Translations under genes and position numbers: made by a program
Notes under the pieces: generated by a model
Databases searched by the model: none
The model's input: the letters and a program-made list of their open reading frames with translations, nothing else
Told to the model about the DNA's origin: nothing
IMG/VR virus record: IMGVR_UViG_3300030060_001494
Location: 1-23,297 of that record
Origin: a virus
Length of the DNA stretch: 23,297 bases
Direction: 5' to 3' (one strand)
Shown here: in pieces, positions 14,851 through 21,631 of the stretch
How the letters are laid out: every line of letters begins with the position of its first letter
Position numbering within the stretch: position 1 is the first letter of the stretch

Positions 14851-14853
14851 CTA

Positions 14854-15243
14854 TTAGTAAGTACCTATAGTTAATGCTCCACTTCCTTGAAAGCCAATTG
14901 TCATTTCAACTAAGCCATCGTGAGCAGCAGTTATAGTTTTTTCAGTAACTATTCCGCTTCCAGACAATTTATATGCTCCACTTCCTGATCCTTCAGGTGC
15001 TAGATTTAATGTGAATGAAGAACCGATTGTTAGTGAAACTTGCCCACTAGAATCAGTATCGTCAAAATATAAATCTATAGAACCTGAAAATTCAGTCAAA
15101 GTTGACTCAAAAGTTTTTGCTGAATCGCCCATAGCTGTAGATTCTGTAGTTTCACCTGATTGAGTTATTGAATAACTTCTAACTTCAGCTAAAGCATTAG
15201 AACCAGTTTGAACAACACCAGCTTTTCCAGTAAATACTGCCAT
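14854..15243 (-). CDS. Major tail tube protein
   Basis: 129 residues, small and almost entirely beta (MAVFTGKAGVVQTGSNALAE, then YSITQSGETTESTAMGD, SGSIDLYFDDTD and the Gly-rich end). The GKAGVV(Q)TGSN...V..YSIT....T.ES.AMGD pattern is that of short tail tube proteins in siphoviruses of alphaproteobacteria. Its position before the G-type chaperone agrees. It polymerises as hexameric rings around the tape measure. Its ATG overlaps the preceding 46-aa gene by one base (TAATG). Confidence 0.88.
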   Translation of the reverse strand: MAVFTGKAGVVQTGSNALAEVRSYSITQSGETTESTAMGDSAKTFESTLTEFSGSIDLYFDDTDSSGQVSLTIGSSFTLNLAPEGSGSGAYKLSGSGIVTEKTITAAHDGLVEMTIGFQGSGALTIGTY

Positions 15244-15383
15244 TATTTATCCTCTGTTTTAGATTTTTTAATTTTAGACTCTCCTTCAAGAGTCCACCCA
15301 TTTGCCTTGAGATTCTCCACATCAGCATCAAAAACAGTAACTTTTGACTTACCATCTGGAGAAACCATTACATTCTTATCCAT
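15243..15383 (-). CDS. Small tail-module protein (46 aa)
   Basis: ATG 15381-15383 has TGAGGT seven bases upstream (the TGA is also the stop of the tail terminator gene). The frame ends in TAATG with the tube protein start. The product (MDKNVMVSPDGKSKVTVF, then LKANGWTLEGE and a Lys-rich tail) reads like the short 'SPDGxxxxVxxxDVxxLKAxGWTxE' peptides found next to connector and tail genes in many siphoviruses. Function is unknown. The tight spacing on both sides makes it very likely real. Confidence 0.75.
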   Translation of the reverse strand: MDKNVMVSPDGKSKVTVFDADVENLKANGWTLEGESKIKKSKTEDK

Positions 15384-15393
15384 ATTGCTTACC

Positions 15394-15840
15394 TCATAAA
15401 GCTGAATCAGGAGCAGCTTCAGTAGTCAGATAAGAAATGTTAAATGTCATTTCCATGACTGCCAAAGGCTGATCTCCTTCACCATTATAATTGATTTCAG
15501 TTGATTCTAAAAAAGTATCTCTAGCTAAACTGTTATGAGTTACATCTGCTGCCATTGCAGCTTCTACTTCTTTAGCAATAGTGTCTATTGTATCGTCAAA
15601 GTTGCTGATTGCTTTTACATACGCTTCCACAACTAACGATAGATTTCTTTGTAGAGTTCTTGTTGAACCCATCTCCAATAATTCACCAGCTTCTGACTTT
15701 GTGTAAATAATAATCGCTGGTAAATTGCTTTCTTCTAAATTAAATACTCTGGATTGAAAAACATTTGATCCAGTAGTTGTTAAGCCAGTCAATGTTGTAC
15801 CGACTCTTTCTCTTATTTGTTGTCTTATGTGATTTGCCAT
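15394..15840 (-). CDS. Tail terminator / minor tail protein (U- or Z-like)
   Basis: 148 residues with alpha-beta layout: helix (HIRQQIRERVGTTLTGL), a strand series (FNLEESNLPAIIIYTKSE), a central strand-helix pair (LQRNLSLVVEAYVKA, then DTIDTIAKEVEAAMAAD) and closing strands (LAVMEMTFNISYLT). This is the pattern of tail terminator proteins that cap the tube and join it to the head. The position between adaptor and tube gene agrees. Its start overlaps the adaptor stop by one base (TAATG). Confidence 0.75.
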   Translation of the reverse strand: MANHIRQQIRERVGTTLTGLTTTGSNVFQSRVFNLEESNLPAIIIYTKSEAGELLEMGSTRTLQRNLSLVVEAYVKAISNFDDTIDTIAKEVEAAMAADVTHNSLARDTFLESTEINYNGEGDQPLAVMEMTFNISYLTTEAAPDSAL

Positions 15841-16187
15841 TATTGTTGCTCTAAGACTAAAGCTGTGATTCCTGTTTGATCAGGTTGCACACCAACAACA
15901 TTGTATGTAGTTGCTGCTTTGTATTGTGTGCCTGATAAAGTTGTTTGTGCTGCAAAAGCTAATGTATCACCATGACCCGCATTAGATACATCAGAAGTCT
16001 TGCAGTAAGCAATGGGCTGAGAACCTTCCACATCTACTGATAGACCACCCATTGCTAAAAATTCATCTTCTAAAATTACTTTGATTGTTGCTGCCGATCC
16101 ACCAGATACAGTATAGGTGGCAGAGATGCCATGACCATAATCTGCATCTAAATATCCATCTAAGTCAGCATCAAATTCTAAAGCCAT
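15840..16187 (-). CDS. Head-tail adaptor protein (lambda FII-like)
   Basis: 115 residues starting MALEFDADLDGYLDADYGHG, followed by beta strands (ISATYTVSGGSAATIKVILEDE). It ends with the characteristic VVGVQPDQTGITALVLEQ, equivalent to the 'Y.V..vepDgtGl..l.L' end of FII-type attachment proteins. FII sits under the portal/connector and accepts the completed tail. It is flanked by one-base TAATG overlaps on both sides, so it is coupled with both neighbours. Confidence 0.75.
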   Translation of the reverse strand: MALEFDADLDGYLDADYGHGISATYTVSGGSAATIKVILEDEFLAMGGLSVDVEGSQPIAYCKTSDVSNAGHGDTLAFAAQTTLSGTQYKAATTYNVVGVQPDQTGITALVLEQQ

Positions 16188-16396
16188 TATTTAGATTTTC
16201 TTTTAGTAACTTTAGGTTTTTCAGAAGATTCTAAACCAACACTTCTATCTTTTTTTTCTGATTTAGATTCACCGCCTTTGGCAGCTTTACCATAACTTTC
16301 TAAAATTTTTCCTTCTTCTTCAGAAAGTTCAATTACATCACCAGCAGAAACTTTTTTACCGCCAGCAACTGTATCTCTTAAAATTGTATATTTCAT
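16187..16396 (-). CDS. Small head-module protein with Lys-rich tail (69 aa)
   Basis: The frame is open further upstream (to 16456), but the earlier Met codons lie before or inside a hairpin and have no ribosome-binding site. ATG 16396 follows AAAGGAAAAG and gives a sensible product. The first 36 residues (MKYTILRDTVAGGKKVSAGD to LESYGKA) form the compact beta domain seen in many small proteins next to capsid genes ('LRDxxxxGkxyxaGDvieL...eaeALxxxGAa'). The rest is a low-complexity Lys/Glu/Ser tail (ESKSEKKDRS, KVTKRKSK). Role unknown; capsid accessory or connector-related is possible. Confidence 0.7.
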   Translation of the reverse strand: MKYTILRDTVAGGKKVSAGDVIELSEEEGKILESYGKAAKGGESKSEKKDRSVGLESSEKPKVTKRKSK

Positions 16397-16414
16397 AATC
16401 TTTTCCTTTTTAGC

Positions 16415-16439
16415 GAAGGGTGGCGATATGCCACCCTTC
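16415..16439 (-). terminator. Strong hairpin after the capsid gene (attenuator or processing site)
   Basis: GAAGGGTGGC and GCCACCCTTC form a perfect 10-bp stem with a five-base loop. It lies between the capsid stop and the next ribosome-binding site. On the minus strand it is followed by GCTAAAAA, not by a U-tract, so a complete intrinsic terminator is unlikely. A partial terminator or mRNA 3'-end stabiliser that raises capsid mRNA over the genes behind it fits better. Confidence 0.55.
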
Positions 16440-16464
16440 ATTGTATTCAATACCAATCTAGTTA

Positions 16465-17712
16465 TTAACTAGCGGCACAGAATGAAACAGCATGACGTAC
16501 TGCGACGTCCACGCTTTGTAGAGCAACCACCCTAACAGTTCCAGAACTAGAACTTGTGTAAGGATCAACAACAATATCAAGCCCACCGAAGAACCCAATC
16601 AATAAGTCATTAAAGTTACCAAATACATAGTTGTTAGCTGTCAATTGAGCAGATACAACTACTGGATAACCATTAACTTCATTGTTTACAGCTACAAATT
16701 CAGCAGTATTGTTTGCCTTTGCAGTTGTTTTTAAAGTTCCATAGTTAGATGGATGTATGATATACGCTAAGTCACCCATTAAAGCATTGTCAACAGCTAC
16801 AGCAGTTTCAATAGAAACCATTTCAGCAAAAGTTGGTGCAGCAGCACTACTTAGAGAAACACTATTAATACCACTTGTGTTAGTAATACCAGTTGGGTTT
16901 CCGCTTGAACCAGAACCTTCAAGAGCAGCATTATCAATAGCAATAGCCATAGATTGTGCTAAATCATCTCTGATCAAGTTTTCAACATCTAATGAAGATT
17001 GAATCATTAGTTGTCTAGTTACATCTGTAAATGCACCTAGAGTTTTAGGTGACATAGTTACAGAACCGATAACCATTTCTGATTCGCCTGAAGCTCCACC
17101 TTCACTTGATATGAAAGCAGCACTTGAAGCAGAAGTCTTTTTAGGGATTTTTACATCGCCAGAAAGACCATTTAGGTTAGTAGCCAAAGGCATAACAGAT
17201 GATGCATTTCTAAGAGCATCAATAAAGTCTGCTGGTCTGAAATCTTGACCAACTAAACCAGCATCGTCAGAAGCATTTAAGTCCCTAGTATTCCAGTTTC
17301 TTAAAACTTCTGGTGGAAGCATGATACCTTGTGCAGTTCTGCCATAGTGTTTAGCAGCTTCTTCTGAACATTCAAATTCAAATTCAGCATCCCTTTGAGC
17401 CTTTTTGTCAGTAGGATTAGCTAAAGCATTTATCGCCTTGAGAACTGAGAATTTTCTCACTTCTTTTTTAGACATACCGATGTCACCAGTTTCTAAAGGT
17501 TTGTCGTTAGAAATATTGTCTAACAATACACCTCTAAATTCTTCAACTGATATGCCTTCTTGAATAGCCTTGTCAGCTAGATCACGCCTGTTGTGTTTAG
17601 CAGCAAGATCAATGATTTCTTTTGAATTTCTTTGAAATTGCTCTCTTGCTTCTGCAACAGATTTTTCTCTAACTTCATCAAGGTTTATTTCACTTTTAAC
17701 TTCTTCAGTCAT
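16465..17712 (-). CDS. Major capsid protein from an internal start (HK97 fold, 415 aa)
   Basis: Within the fused frame, ATG 17712 (MTEEVKSEINL) has a perfectly placed AGAGGT seven bases upstream (17720-17725). Translation from here gives 415 residues, the normal length of HK97-type capsids. About 100 residues of charged helical delta/scaffold domain (VREKSVAEAREQFQ) come first. The shell domain follows: GIMLPPEVLRNW, then VMPLATNLNGLSGDVKIPK, ending SVDVAVRHAVSFCAAS. Free capsid would be needed in hundreds of copies, far more than protease. I therefore expect this internal product to dominate, but only the ribosome-binding site and size support it. Confidence 0.65.
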   Translation of the reverse strand: MTEEVKSEINLDEVREKSVAEAREQFQRNSKEIIDLAAKHNRRDLADKAIQEGISVEEFRGVLLDNISNDKPLETGDIGMSKKEVRKFSVLKAINALANPTDKKAQRDAEFEFECSEEAAKHYGRTAQGIMLPPEVLRNWNTRDLNASDDAGLVGQDFRPADFIDALRNASSVMPLATNLNGLSGDVKIPKKTSASSAAFISSEGGASGESEMVIGSVTMSPKTLGAFTDVTRQLMIQSSLDVENLIRDDLAQSMAIAIDNAALEGSGSSGNPTGITNTSGINSVSLSSAAAPTFAEMVSIETAVAVDNALMGDLAYIIHPSNYGTLKTTAKANNTAEFVAVNNEVNGYPVVVSAQLTANNYVFGNFNDLLIGFFGGLDIVVDPYTSSSSGTVRVVALQSVDVAVRHAVSFCAAS

Positions 17713-19173
17713 TGTTTTTACCTCTATATTAGAAAGTTTGTTTTTGGAACGACCTACTCCAACTGATTTTGATTGATCTGCTGGTACAGAAACGACAGAC
17801 ACTTCTAATGGTGTGTGTTGAACTCTATACACAGGTTTTTCAGAATCATTTGATTTAACTCTTTCCATGTTGTTTATTTTGTAGCCAACTGAGATATTTT
17901 GACGAATACCATCTTTGACATCATTAAATATTTCTTCTGCTAGTTCGCTTCGACCAAACCGAACAATAGCCACCGCCCTTTTTTCAGAAGAATTTAATTT
18001 ATATTGTTCAACCACTCCAATCTGTTTAGTCATGTCGTGATCTAACAATAAAGGTGATCTGCCACTAGCAATAAAGTCAGTTTCAATATCACCTTCAGAA
18101 TGAGATAAGACTTCCATTCCAAATTCCCTTTCAACAGGTTCTTCAGAACTTACGCCTATTCTCACCCTTCTGTTTTCTTCATCAATGTAAGATGCTCTTG
18201 AAAGATCAACAGTACGATAGACAATATCTTCTGCATTTGATCTGTCCTTATCTTTTTCTTCATCTTCATCGTGATATGGTCTGGATTCCATTTCATCTTT
18301 TTCAGATTCATTTTCTTCCATTTCCATTTCTTCTTCCATACCATGATGTTTTGCAAATTCGATGGTGTAACTATCATCGGATTCTTCAACATTTATGATA
18401 TGTCTTTCGTCTTTGTTTTTCATCGCTTTTTCCTCTTTGTCTTTTGATGATAAAGGATGTGATTCAGGCAGTAAATCAGTATCGTGTTTACCGCCTTGAA
18501 ATCTTCCATTCCGCAATGCGAAAAGGAAACTATTTACTCTTGCCATCGCCCAAGTTTGCGGACTAGACACATTAGGTCTGACTGAAGCTGGATTGGTATT
18601 GTATGCACCTATCCCCCTGTCATAGACCTTTTTAAGTGTTCCTAAAGTTGTTCTTTTAGAAGCTGCATTATTAACTTCTTCATTATGTTCTTTGACTTTA
18701 TTTTCTAAAGCCTTTTCTGTTTTTTCTGATATTTGTCTATCTTGTTGTGCCTGACTTGCTGAACCTGATTCTTTTTGTTCAACATATTTGATAGCTTCTA
18801 AAACAACATCTTTCATTTTTTGTTCACCGAGAGTTCCAATCACTCCCCATTTCATTTGTGCAATCACACCAGCTATATTTGATGGTCTGCCAGCTTTATC
18901 GCCTGACTTAAATTGTGAACCATCTTCAAAATGTCTAGCTGCCCATGCTTCCCTTTCTTTGATCCAACTGATAACTCCATCAGTCATTTCTCCATTTCTT
19001 GCTTTAGTCCAAAGATTAAATGCTTCGCTACCTCTGATGTTGCCACCAGCTTTGTAGATATCAGGATCGTTTTCTTTGACACCAGCAATAAAATCATAAT
19101 CAAACTGCGGATAGTTTGAGTTTCGCAAACTGACTTTTTTATCTTCGTCTTTAGTTGGAAAATCAGTTGCCAT
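16465..19173 (-). CDS. Fused head protein: N-terminal domain, S78 prohead protease, HK97-type major capsid
   Basis: One uninterrupted frame of about 902 residues (numbers below count from an ATG nine codons earlier, 19200). I prefer the start at ATG 19173, after AAGGTGGAG and overlapping the portal stop. Domains: residues 30-145, unknown (YPQFDYDFIAGVKENDPDIY, ISWIKEREAWAARHFEDG); 190-245, a conserved unknown unit (VYDRGIGAY, VRPN, WAMARVNSF, DTDLL); 287-320, a very acidic linker; 325-480, S78 protease with His388 (LLDHDM), Ser437 (NISVGY) and Glu466 (PLEVSVVSVPAD); 497-911, HK97 capsid. The protease should remove the scaffolding parts during head maturation. Protease-capsid fusions are known; the large N-terminal addition is not usual. 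Confidence 0.85.
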   Translation of the reverse strand: MATDFPTKDEDKKVSLRNSNYPQFDYDFIAGVKENDPDIYKAGGNIRGSEAFNLWTKARNGEMTDGVISWIKEREAWAARHFEDGSQFKSGDKAGRPSNIAGVIAQMKWGVIGTLGEQKMKDVVLEAIKYVEQKESGSASQAQQDRQISEKTEKALENKVKEHNEEVNNAASKRTTLGTLKKVYDRGIGAYNTNPASVRPNVSSPQTWAMARVNSFLFALRNGRFQGGKHDTDLLPESHPLSSKDKEEKAMKNKDERHIINVEESDDSYTIEFAKHHGMEEEMEMEENESEKDEMESRPYHDEDEEKDKDRSNAEDIVYRTVDLSRASYIDEENRRVRIGVSSEEPVEREFGMEVLSHSEGDIETDFIASGRSPLLLDHDMTKQIGVVEQYKLNSSEKRAVAIVRFGRSELAEEIFNDVKDGIRQNISVGYKINNMERVKSNDSEKPVYRVQHTPLEVSVVSVPADQSKSVGVGRSKNKLSNIEVKTMTEEVKSEINLDEVREKSVAEAREQFQRNSKEIIDLAAKHNRRDLADKAIQEGISVEEFRGVLLDNISNDKPLETGDIGMSKKEVRKFSVLKAINALANPTDKKAQRDAEFEFECSEEAAKHYGRTAQGIMLPPEVLRNWNTRDLNASDDAGLVGQDFRPADFIDALRNASSVMPLATNLNGLSGDVKIPKKTSASSAAFISSEGGASGESEMVIGSVTMSPKTLGAFTDVTRQLMIQSSLDVENLIRDDLAQSMAIAIDNAALEGSGSSGNPTGITNTSGINSVSLSSAAAPTFAEMVSIETAVAVDNALMGDLAYIIHPSNYGTLKTTAKANNTAEFVAVNNEVNGYPVVVSAQLTANNYVFGNFNDLLIGFFGGLDIVVDPYTSSSSGTVRVVALQSVDVAVRHAVSFCAAS
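18421..18436 (-). promoter_or_regulatory. Internal ribosome-binding site before Met260 of the fused head gene
   Basis: AGAGGA (18431-18436) stands seven bases before an in-frame ATG (18421-18423, MKNKDERHII). Initiation here would skip the unknown N-terminal domains and yield a protease-capsid protein of 652 residues, with the acidic linker at its N-terminus. The same motif can arise from Glu/Lys codons by chance, so this is weaker than the 17712 start. Confidence 0.4.
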
Positions 19174-20665
19174 CATCTCCACCTTGTATGTCTGCTTCAA
19201 CTGGCATTTTCATGCCATAGGGTTGAAATGCAGTTTTGATTCCATATTGTTCAGCCAGCTTTTGTTCTCTTTCATGTTGTTCAAACAGTTCTTCAACATC
19301 TCTGCCATAGTTTGCTTGTACATCTTGAAAGGTAACTAGACCTGATTGCATACCGCTTATGGATGCCATCATTTCTTTTTGTGGATCAACCCATGAGAAA
19401 CTTCTAGGAATAAAATTAGCTGCTAATGCAAACTTATCGTATCTGCTAATTGGTAAGGGTTGATTCGTTGATGGTGATGTTGATATTGCACCAGATGATA
19501 TAGCCATCTCTAGCCACTTCTCAAATACTGGTCTAACAAAATGATCTATAGTGAATCTTTGATATAACCTGTACATCTCACGATCTTCTAAAGCACCAGC
19601 ACGAAGGGATGAATAATTTACCGAACTTAAATCGTTAGTTAAAGCATGGTAAGAAATATTCAATCCTGATGCTATGCTTCTAAGAACCTGAGTTGAAAAA
19701 GATTCAAAAGCAGATGTTGGATGCGATGGATCAAATTCTTTGAAATCCATGCCACTAGGTAATTGTTCAAATGTACCAGCTTCAGCGTTCATTATTGGTA
19801 CATATTCTTCATCTTCGCCATCACCAACATATTGATCACCATCCTGTGAAACAAAGAATCCCATCTTACTTGCAGCAGTTCTAGCTGCCACAATTTCTGC
19901 TTCAAGATAACCATTTAATAATTTGATGTTTGCCATTGCAGAAGCAGTAAATGGTACTCCTCTGTTTTGCTCTGGTCTTTGCGGAATGTAAGCATGAATT
20001 AATTCATCAGCACTTACTCTTATGTGTTTTTGTGTATGTTCATAAGTGTTATCAAAAGGATGATTCTTATATAGATAGTAGGCTATAGGTTTTTGATTTG
20101 AATTAACTTCAACACCCATTTTAATTTTGTTGCCATTATTTTTTGCATCTTCATTTTTCTTTTCATCTAAATGATCTGCTTCTAAAAATTCTATTTTGTA
20201 ACCAAATTCAGAATCCCTTGATTTGACATGACGAACAAGAACTTCGCCATCTCTAGCTAATGATTCAACAAATAATTTTTGACAATCAATAAATGAAAGT
20301 CTGCCATTAGTTGTGCAACTACCTAGCTTGCACCAATTTCTCCATTGCTGTTCTATGATTCTGTTTGCAACTAAATCTAAAGAACCATCATCGTTTCTTG
20401 CTTTCATTGAAAGTCTTATGCCATTAGAACCAACAATGTTGCTTTGCATAAGATTTAAATATCTTTGAACATAAGAATCATTCCTTGCTAAATCTCTTGA
20501 TCTATCTCTTAGCAGTCTAAGTTGATCTTTGATTTCTGCATCAGCAGATGTAGATGTTTGCATGAAGTCAGAAAATAATCTTCCTGTGCTTGCACCTTGA
20601 TATTTCCTAGTTCTAGGAAAGTTTCTTTTTTTTGTTCTTCTTCTGAATCTATCGTACCAAGCCAT
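19163..20665 (-). CDS. Portal protein (lambda B family)
   Basis: 500 residues, typical for this family. It has the basic N-terminus (MAWYDRFRRRTKKRNFPRTR). The family stretch LRDRSRDLARNDSYVQRYLNL then NIVGSNGIRL follows, with the wing (SFIDCQKLFVESLARDGEVLVR, IEFLEADHLD). IHAYIPQRPEQNRGVPFTAS and the clip/stem region LNISYHALTNDLSSVNYSSLRAGALEDRE complete the pattern. It forms the dodecameric ring through which DNA enters and leaves the head. The start is TAATG-coupled to the connector gene, with GGAG ten bases upstream; the stop overlaps the fused head gene. Confidence 0.93.
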   Translation of the reverse strand: MAWYDRFRRRTKKRNFPRTRKYQGASTGRLFSDFMQTSTSADAEIKDQLRLLRDRSRDLARNDSYVQRYLNLMQSNIVGSNGIRLSMKARNDDGSLDLVANRIIEQQWRNWCKLGSCTTNGRLSFIDCQKLFVESLARDGEVLVRHVKSRDSEFGYKIEFLEADHLDEKKNEDAKNNGNKIKMGVEVNSNQKPIAYYLYKNHPFDNTYEHTQKHIRVSADELIHAYIPQRPEQNRGVPFTASAMANIKLLNGYLEAEIVAARTAASKMGFFVSQDGDQYVGDGEDEEYVPIMNAEAGTFEQLPSGMDFKEFDPSHPTSAFESFSTQVLRSIASGLNISYHALTNDLSSVNYSSLRAGALEDREMYRLYQRFTIDHFVRPVFEKWLEMAISSGAISTSPSTNQPLPISRYDKFALAANFIPRSFSWVDPQKEMMASISGMQSGLVTFQDVQANYGRDVEELFEQHEREQKLAEQYGIKTAFQPYGMKMPVEADIQGGDDGN

Positions 20666-21255
20666 TAGAATTTAACTCCAATTGTGTTGCCTGATCTTTG
20701 TTTATTTTTGATTCTTGCTTCTTTTATTTCTTTCAAATATTCAGCCTTGTATCTATTTTTCAAAGTCAGTAATTCATCTACAGACATTCTGGATAATGAT
20801 CTTCCAGCAATAGAAAAAGATGATTGATCTACAGTTGCTCTATTTTCTATGACTGCTTCAATTGCATCTAAAACTTTCTTTGCATGACTTCGTAAGTCTG
20901 CATTTGTATTTGCAAAGTTTTTAACAATGGTTGTTCTGCCTTCGTCAATTGCTACTCTTTCATTATCAGATGATCTAGTGATAAATGCATACCAGATAAA
21001 ATCACCATCTGCTAAAGATGCAGTTGTGCTTGAAGCTATTTCAACTAAATATGAATCATCTGCTTCTGTAGCAGCTATTGTGAATTTATGTGAACCGCCA
21101 CCACCAGAATCTTCGTGAAATTCATAACTGAGTGCATAAGAAGCTAATGGATAATCTGAAACAAGATCATCCCTTCGCCATACCCAGCGATCACCTATCA
21201 CTAATTCATCTGGTTCTTGTGTAGGGTAATTGCTACGATCAAATTGATTTGCCAT
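20665..21255 (-). CDS. Head-tail connector protein (gpW-like C-terminus)
   Basis: 196 residues in two parts. Residues 1-120 form a beta domain (DELVIGDRWVWRRDDL, YALSYEFHEDSG, GDFIWYAFITRSSDNERVAI) like those at the start of many gpW-associated proteins. The rest is helical (LRSHAKKVLDAIEAVIENRA) and ends SFSIAGRSLSRMSVDELLTLKNRYKAEY, close to the gpW/DUF6148 'sysiaGRsltrm...eLl.lr..y..e' signature. In lambda, W stabilises filled heads and accepts FII. No Shine-Dalgarno precedes ATG 21255 (CTATTTCTT); a leader-poor start from a nearby promoter is possible. Confidence 0.65.
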   Translation of the reverse strand: MANQFDRSNYPTQEPDELVIGDRWVWRRDDLVSDYPLASYALSYEFHEDSGGGGSHKFTIAATEADDSYLVEIASSTTASLADGDFIWYAFITRSSDNERVAIDEGRTTIVKNFANTNADLRSHAKKVLDAIEAVIENRATVDQSSFSIAGRSLSRMSVDELLTLKNRYKAEYLKEIKEARIKNKQRSGNTIGVKF

Positions 21256-21277
21256 AAGAAATAGATTTTTAATGACT

Positions 21278-21283
21278 ATTATA
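21278..21283 (-). promoter_or_regulatory. Possible -10 element for the head-tail operon
   Basis: TATAAT on the minus strand, 23 bases before the connector start. No good -35 is found at the proper distance. A promoter here would be useful, because the terminator at 21606 should stop transcripts coming from the terminase gene. Weak call. Confidence 0.3.
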
Positions 21284-21341
21284 AATCAAAAAGCAATAAA
21301 TCTTTAGGTAAAAAAAACTTTAAATAAAGTGTAACTTTTAC

Positions 21342-21369
21342 TTGCAACAATTTAGAAAATAAGTATAAT
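21342..21369 (+). promoter_or_regulatory. Sigma70-type promoter of the 57-aa moron gene
   Basis: -35 TTGCAA (21342-21347), 16-base spacer, perfect -10 TATAAT (21364-21369); start of transcription expected near 21376. The surrounding TTTACTTGCAAC (21337-21348) is identical to that at the 2679 promoter. Confidence 0.75.
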
Positions 21370-21413
21370 AATAACTGTAGCCAATGATGGTTGAACTTAA
21401 CAAGGAGAAAACA

Positions 21414-21587
21414 ATGGAAAACTTAAACAACTTAGAAATGAATCACATCTTAGACTCGCTTTATTCTCAAAGAAACAAAATAGAAAAAGCTAACTCTAAA
21501 TTTGATGGAGAATTCCAAAAAGAACTTGATTTCAATATGAAGTTAATAAAAAAAGTTTATGCACACTTAATAAACGAAACCGAATAA
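21414..21587 (+). CDS. Moron-like small protein (57 aa) inside the late operon
   Basis: I choose ATG 21414 (leader CAAGGAGAAAACA) over an in-frame ATG at 21384, because this leader is the one used by the plus-strand early genes 20 kb away. The product (MENLNNLEMNHILDSLYSQR to YAHLINETE) is fully helical, likely a coiled coil or small bundle, with alternating Lys and Glu. It has no Cys, membrane span or recognisable motif. It stands on the strand opposite to the late genes with its own promoter and terminator, so it is expressed independently, perhaps early or in lysogeny. Function unknown; anti-host or exclusion activity would be typical of such inserts. Confidence 0.8.
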   Translation: MENLNNLEMNHILDSLYSQRNKIEKANSKFDGEFQKELDFNMKLIKKVYAHLINETE

Positions 21588-21601
21588 TCAATTATTTTTC
21601 T

Positions 21602-21631
21602 AAAAGCCACCTATATAGGTGGCTTTTTTTT
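21602..21631 (+). terminator. Bidirectional intrinsic terminator
   Basis: GCCACC-TATATA-GGTGGC (21606-21623) is a perfect 18-base palindrome with AAAA before and an eight-T run after it on the plus strand. It ends the 57-aa gene 14 bases after its stop neighbourhood. On the minus strand the same stem is followed by TTTTAG, so it can also reduce transcription leaving the terminase gene; the terminase stop codon lies within the T-run. Confidence 0.9.

Noticed and set aside
16187-16456. 89-aa version of the small head-module protein with an upstream start.
   Set aside because: Its first 20 codons are the hairpin region and lack a ribosome-binding site; the 69-aa form has AAAGGAAAAG before its ATG and a family-like N-terminus.
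18162-18392. 76-codon minus-strand frame rich in Lys and Met.
   Set aside because: It is a shifted reading of the acidic linker (repeated GAA/GAT codons) of the fused head gene and has no ribosome-binding site.
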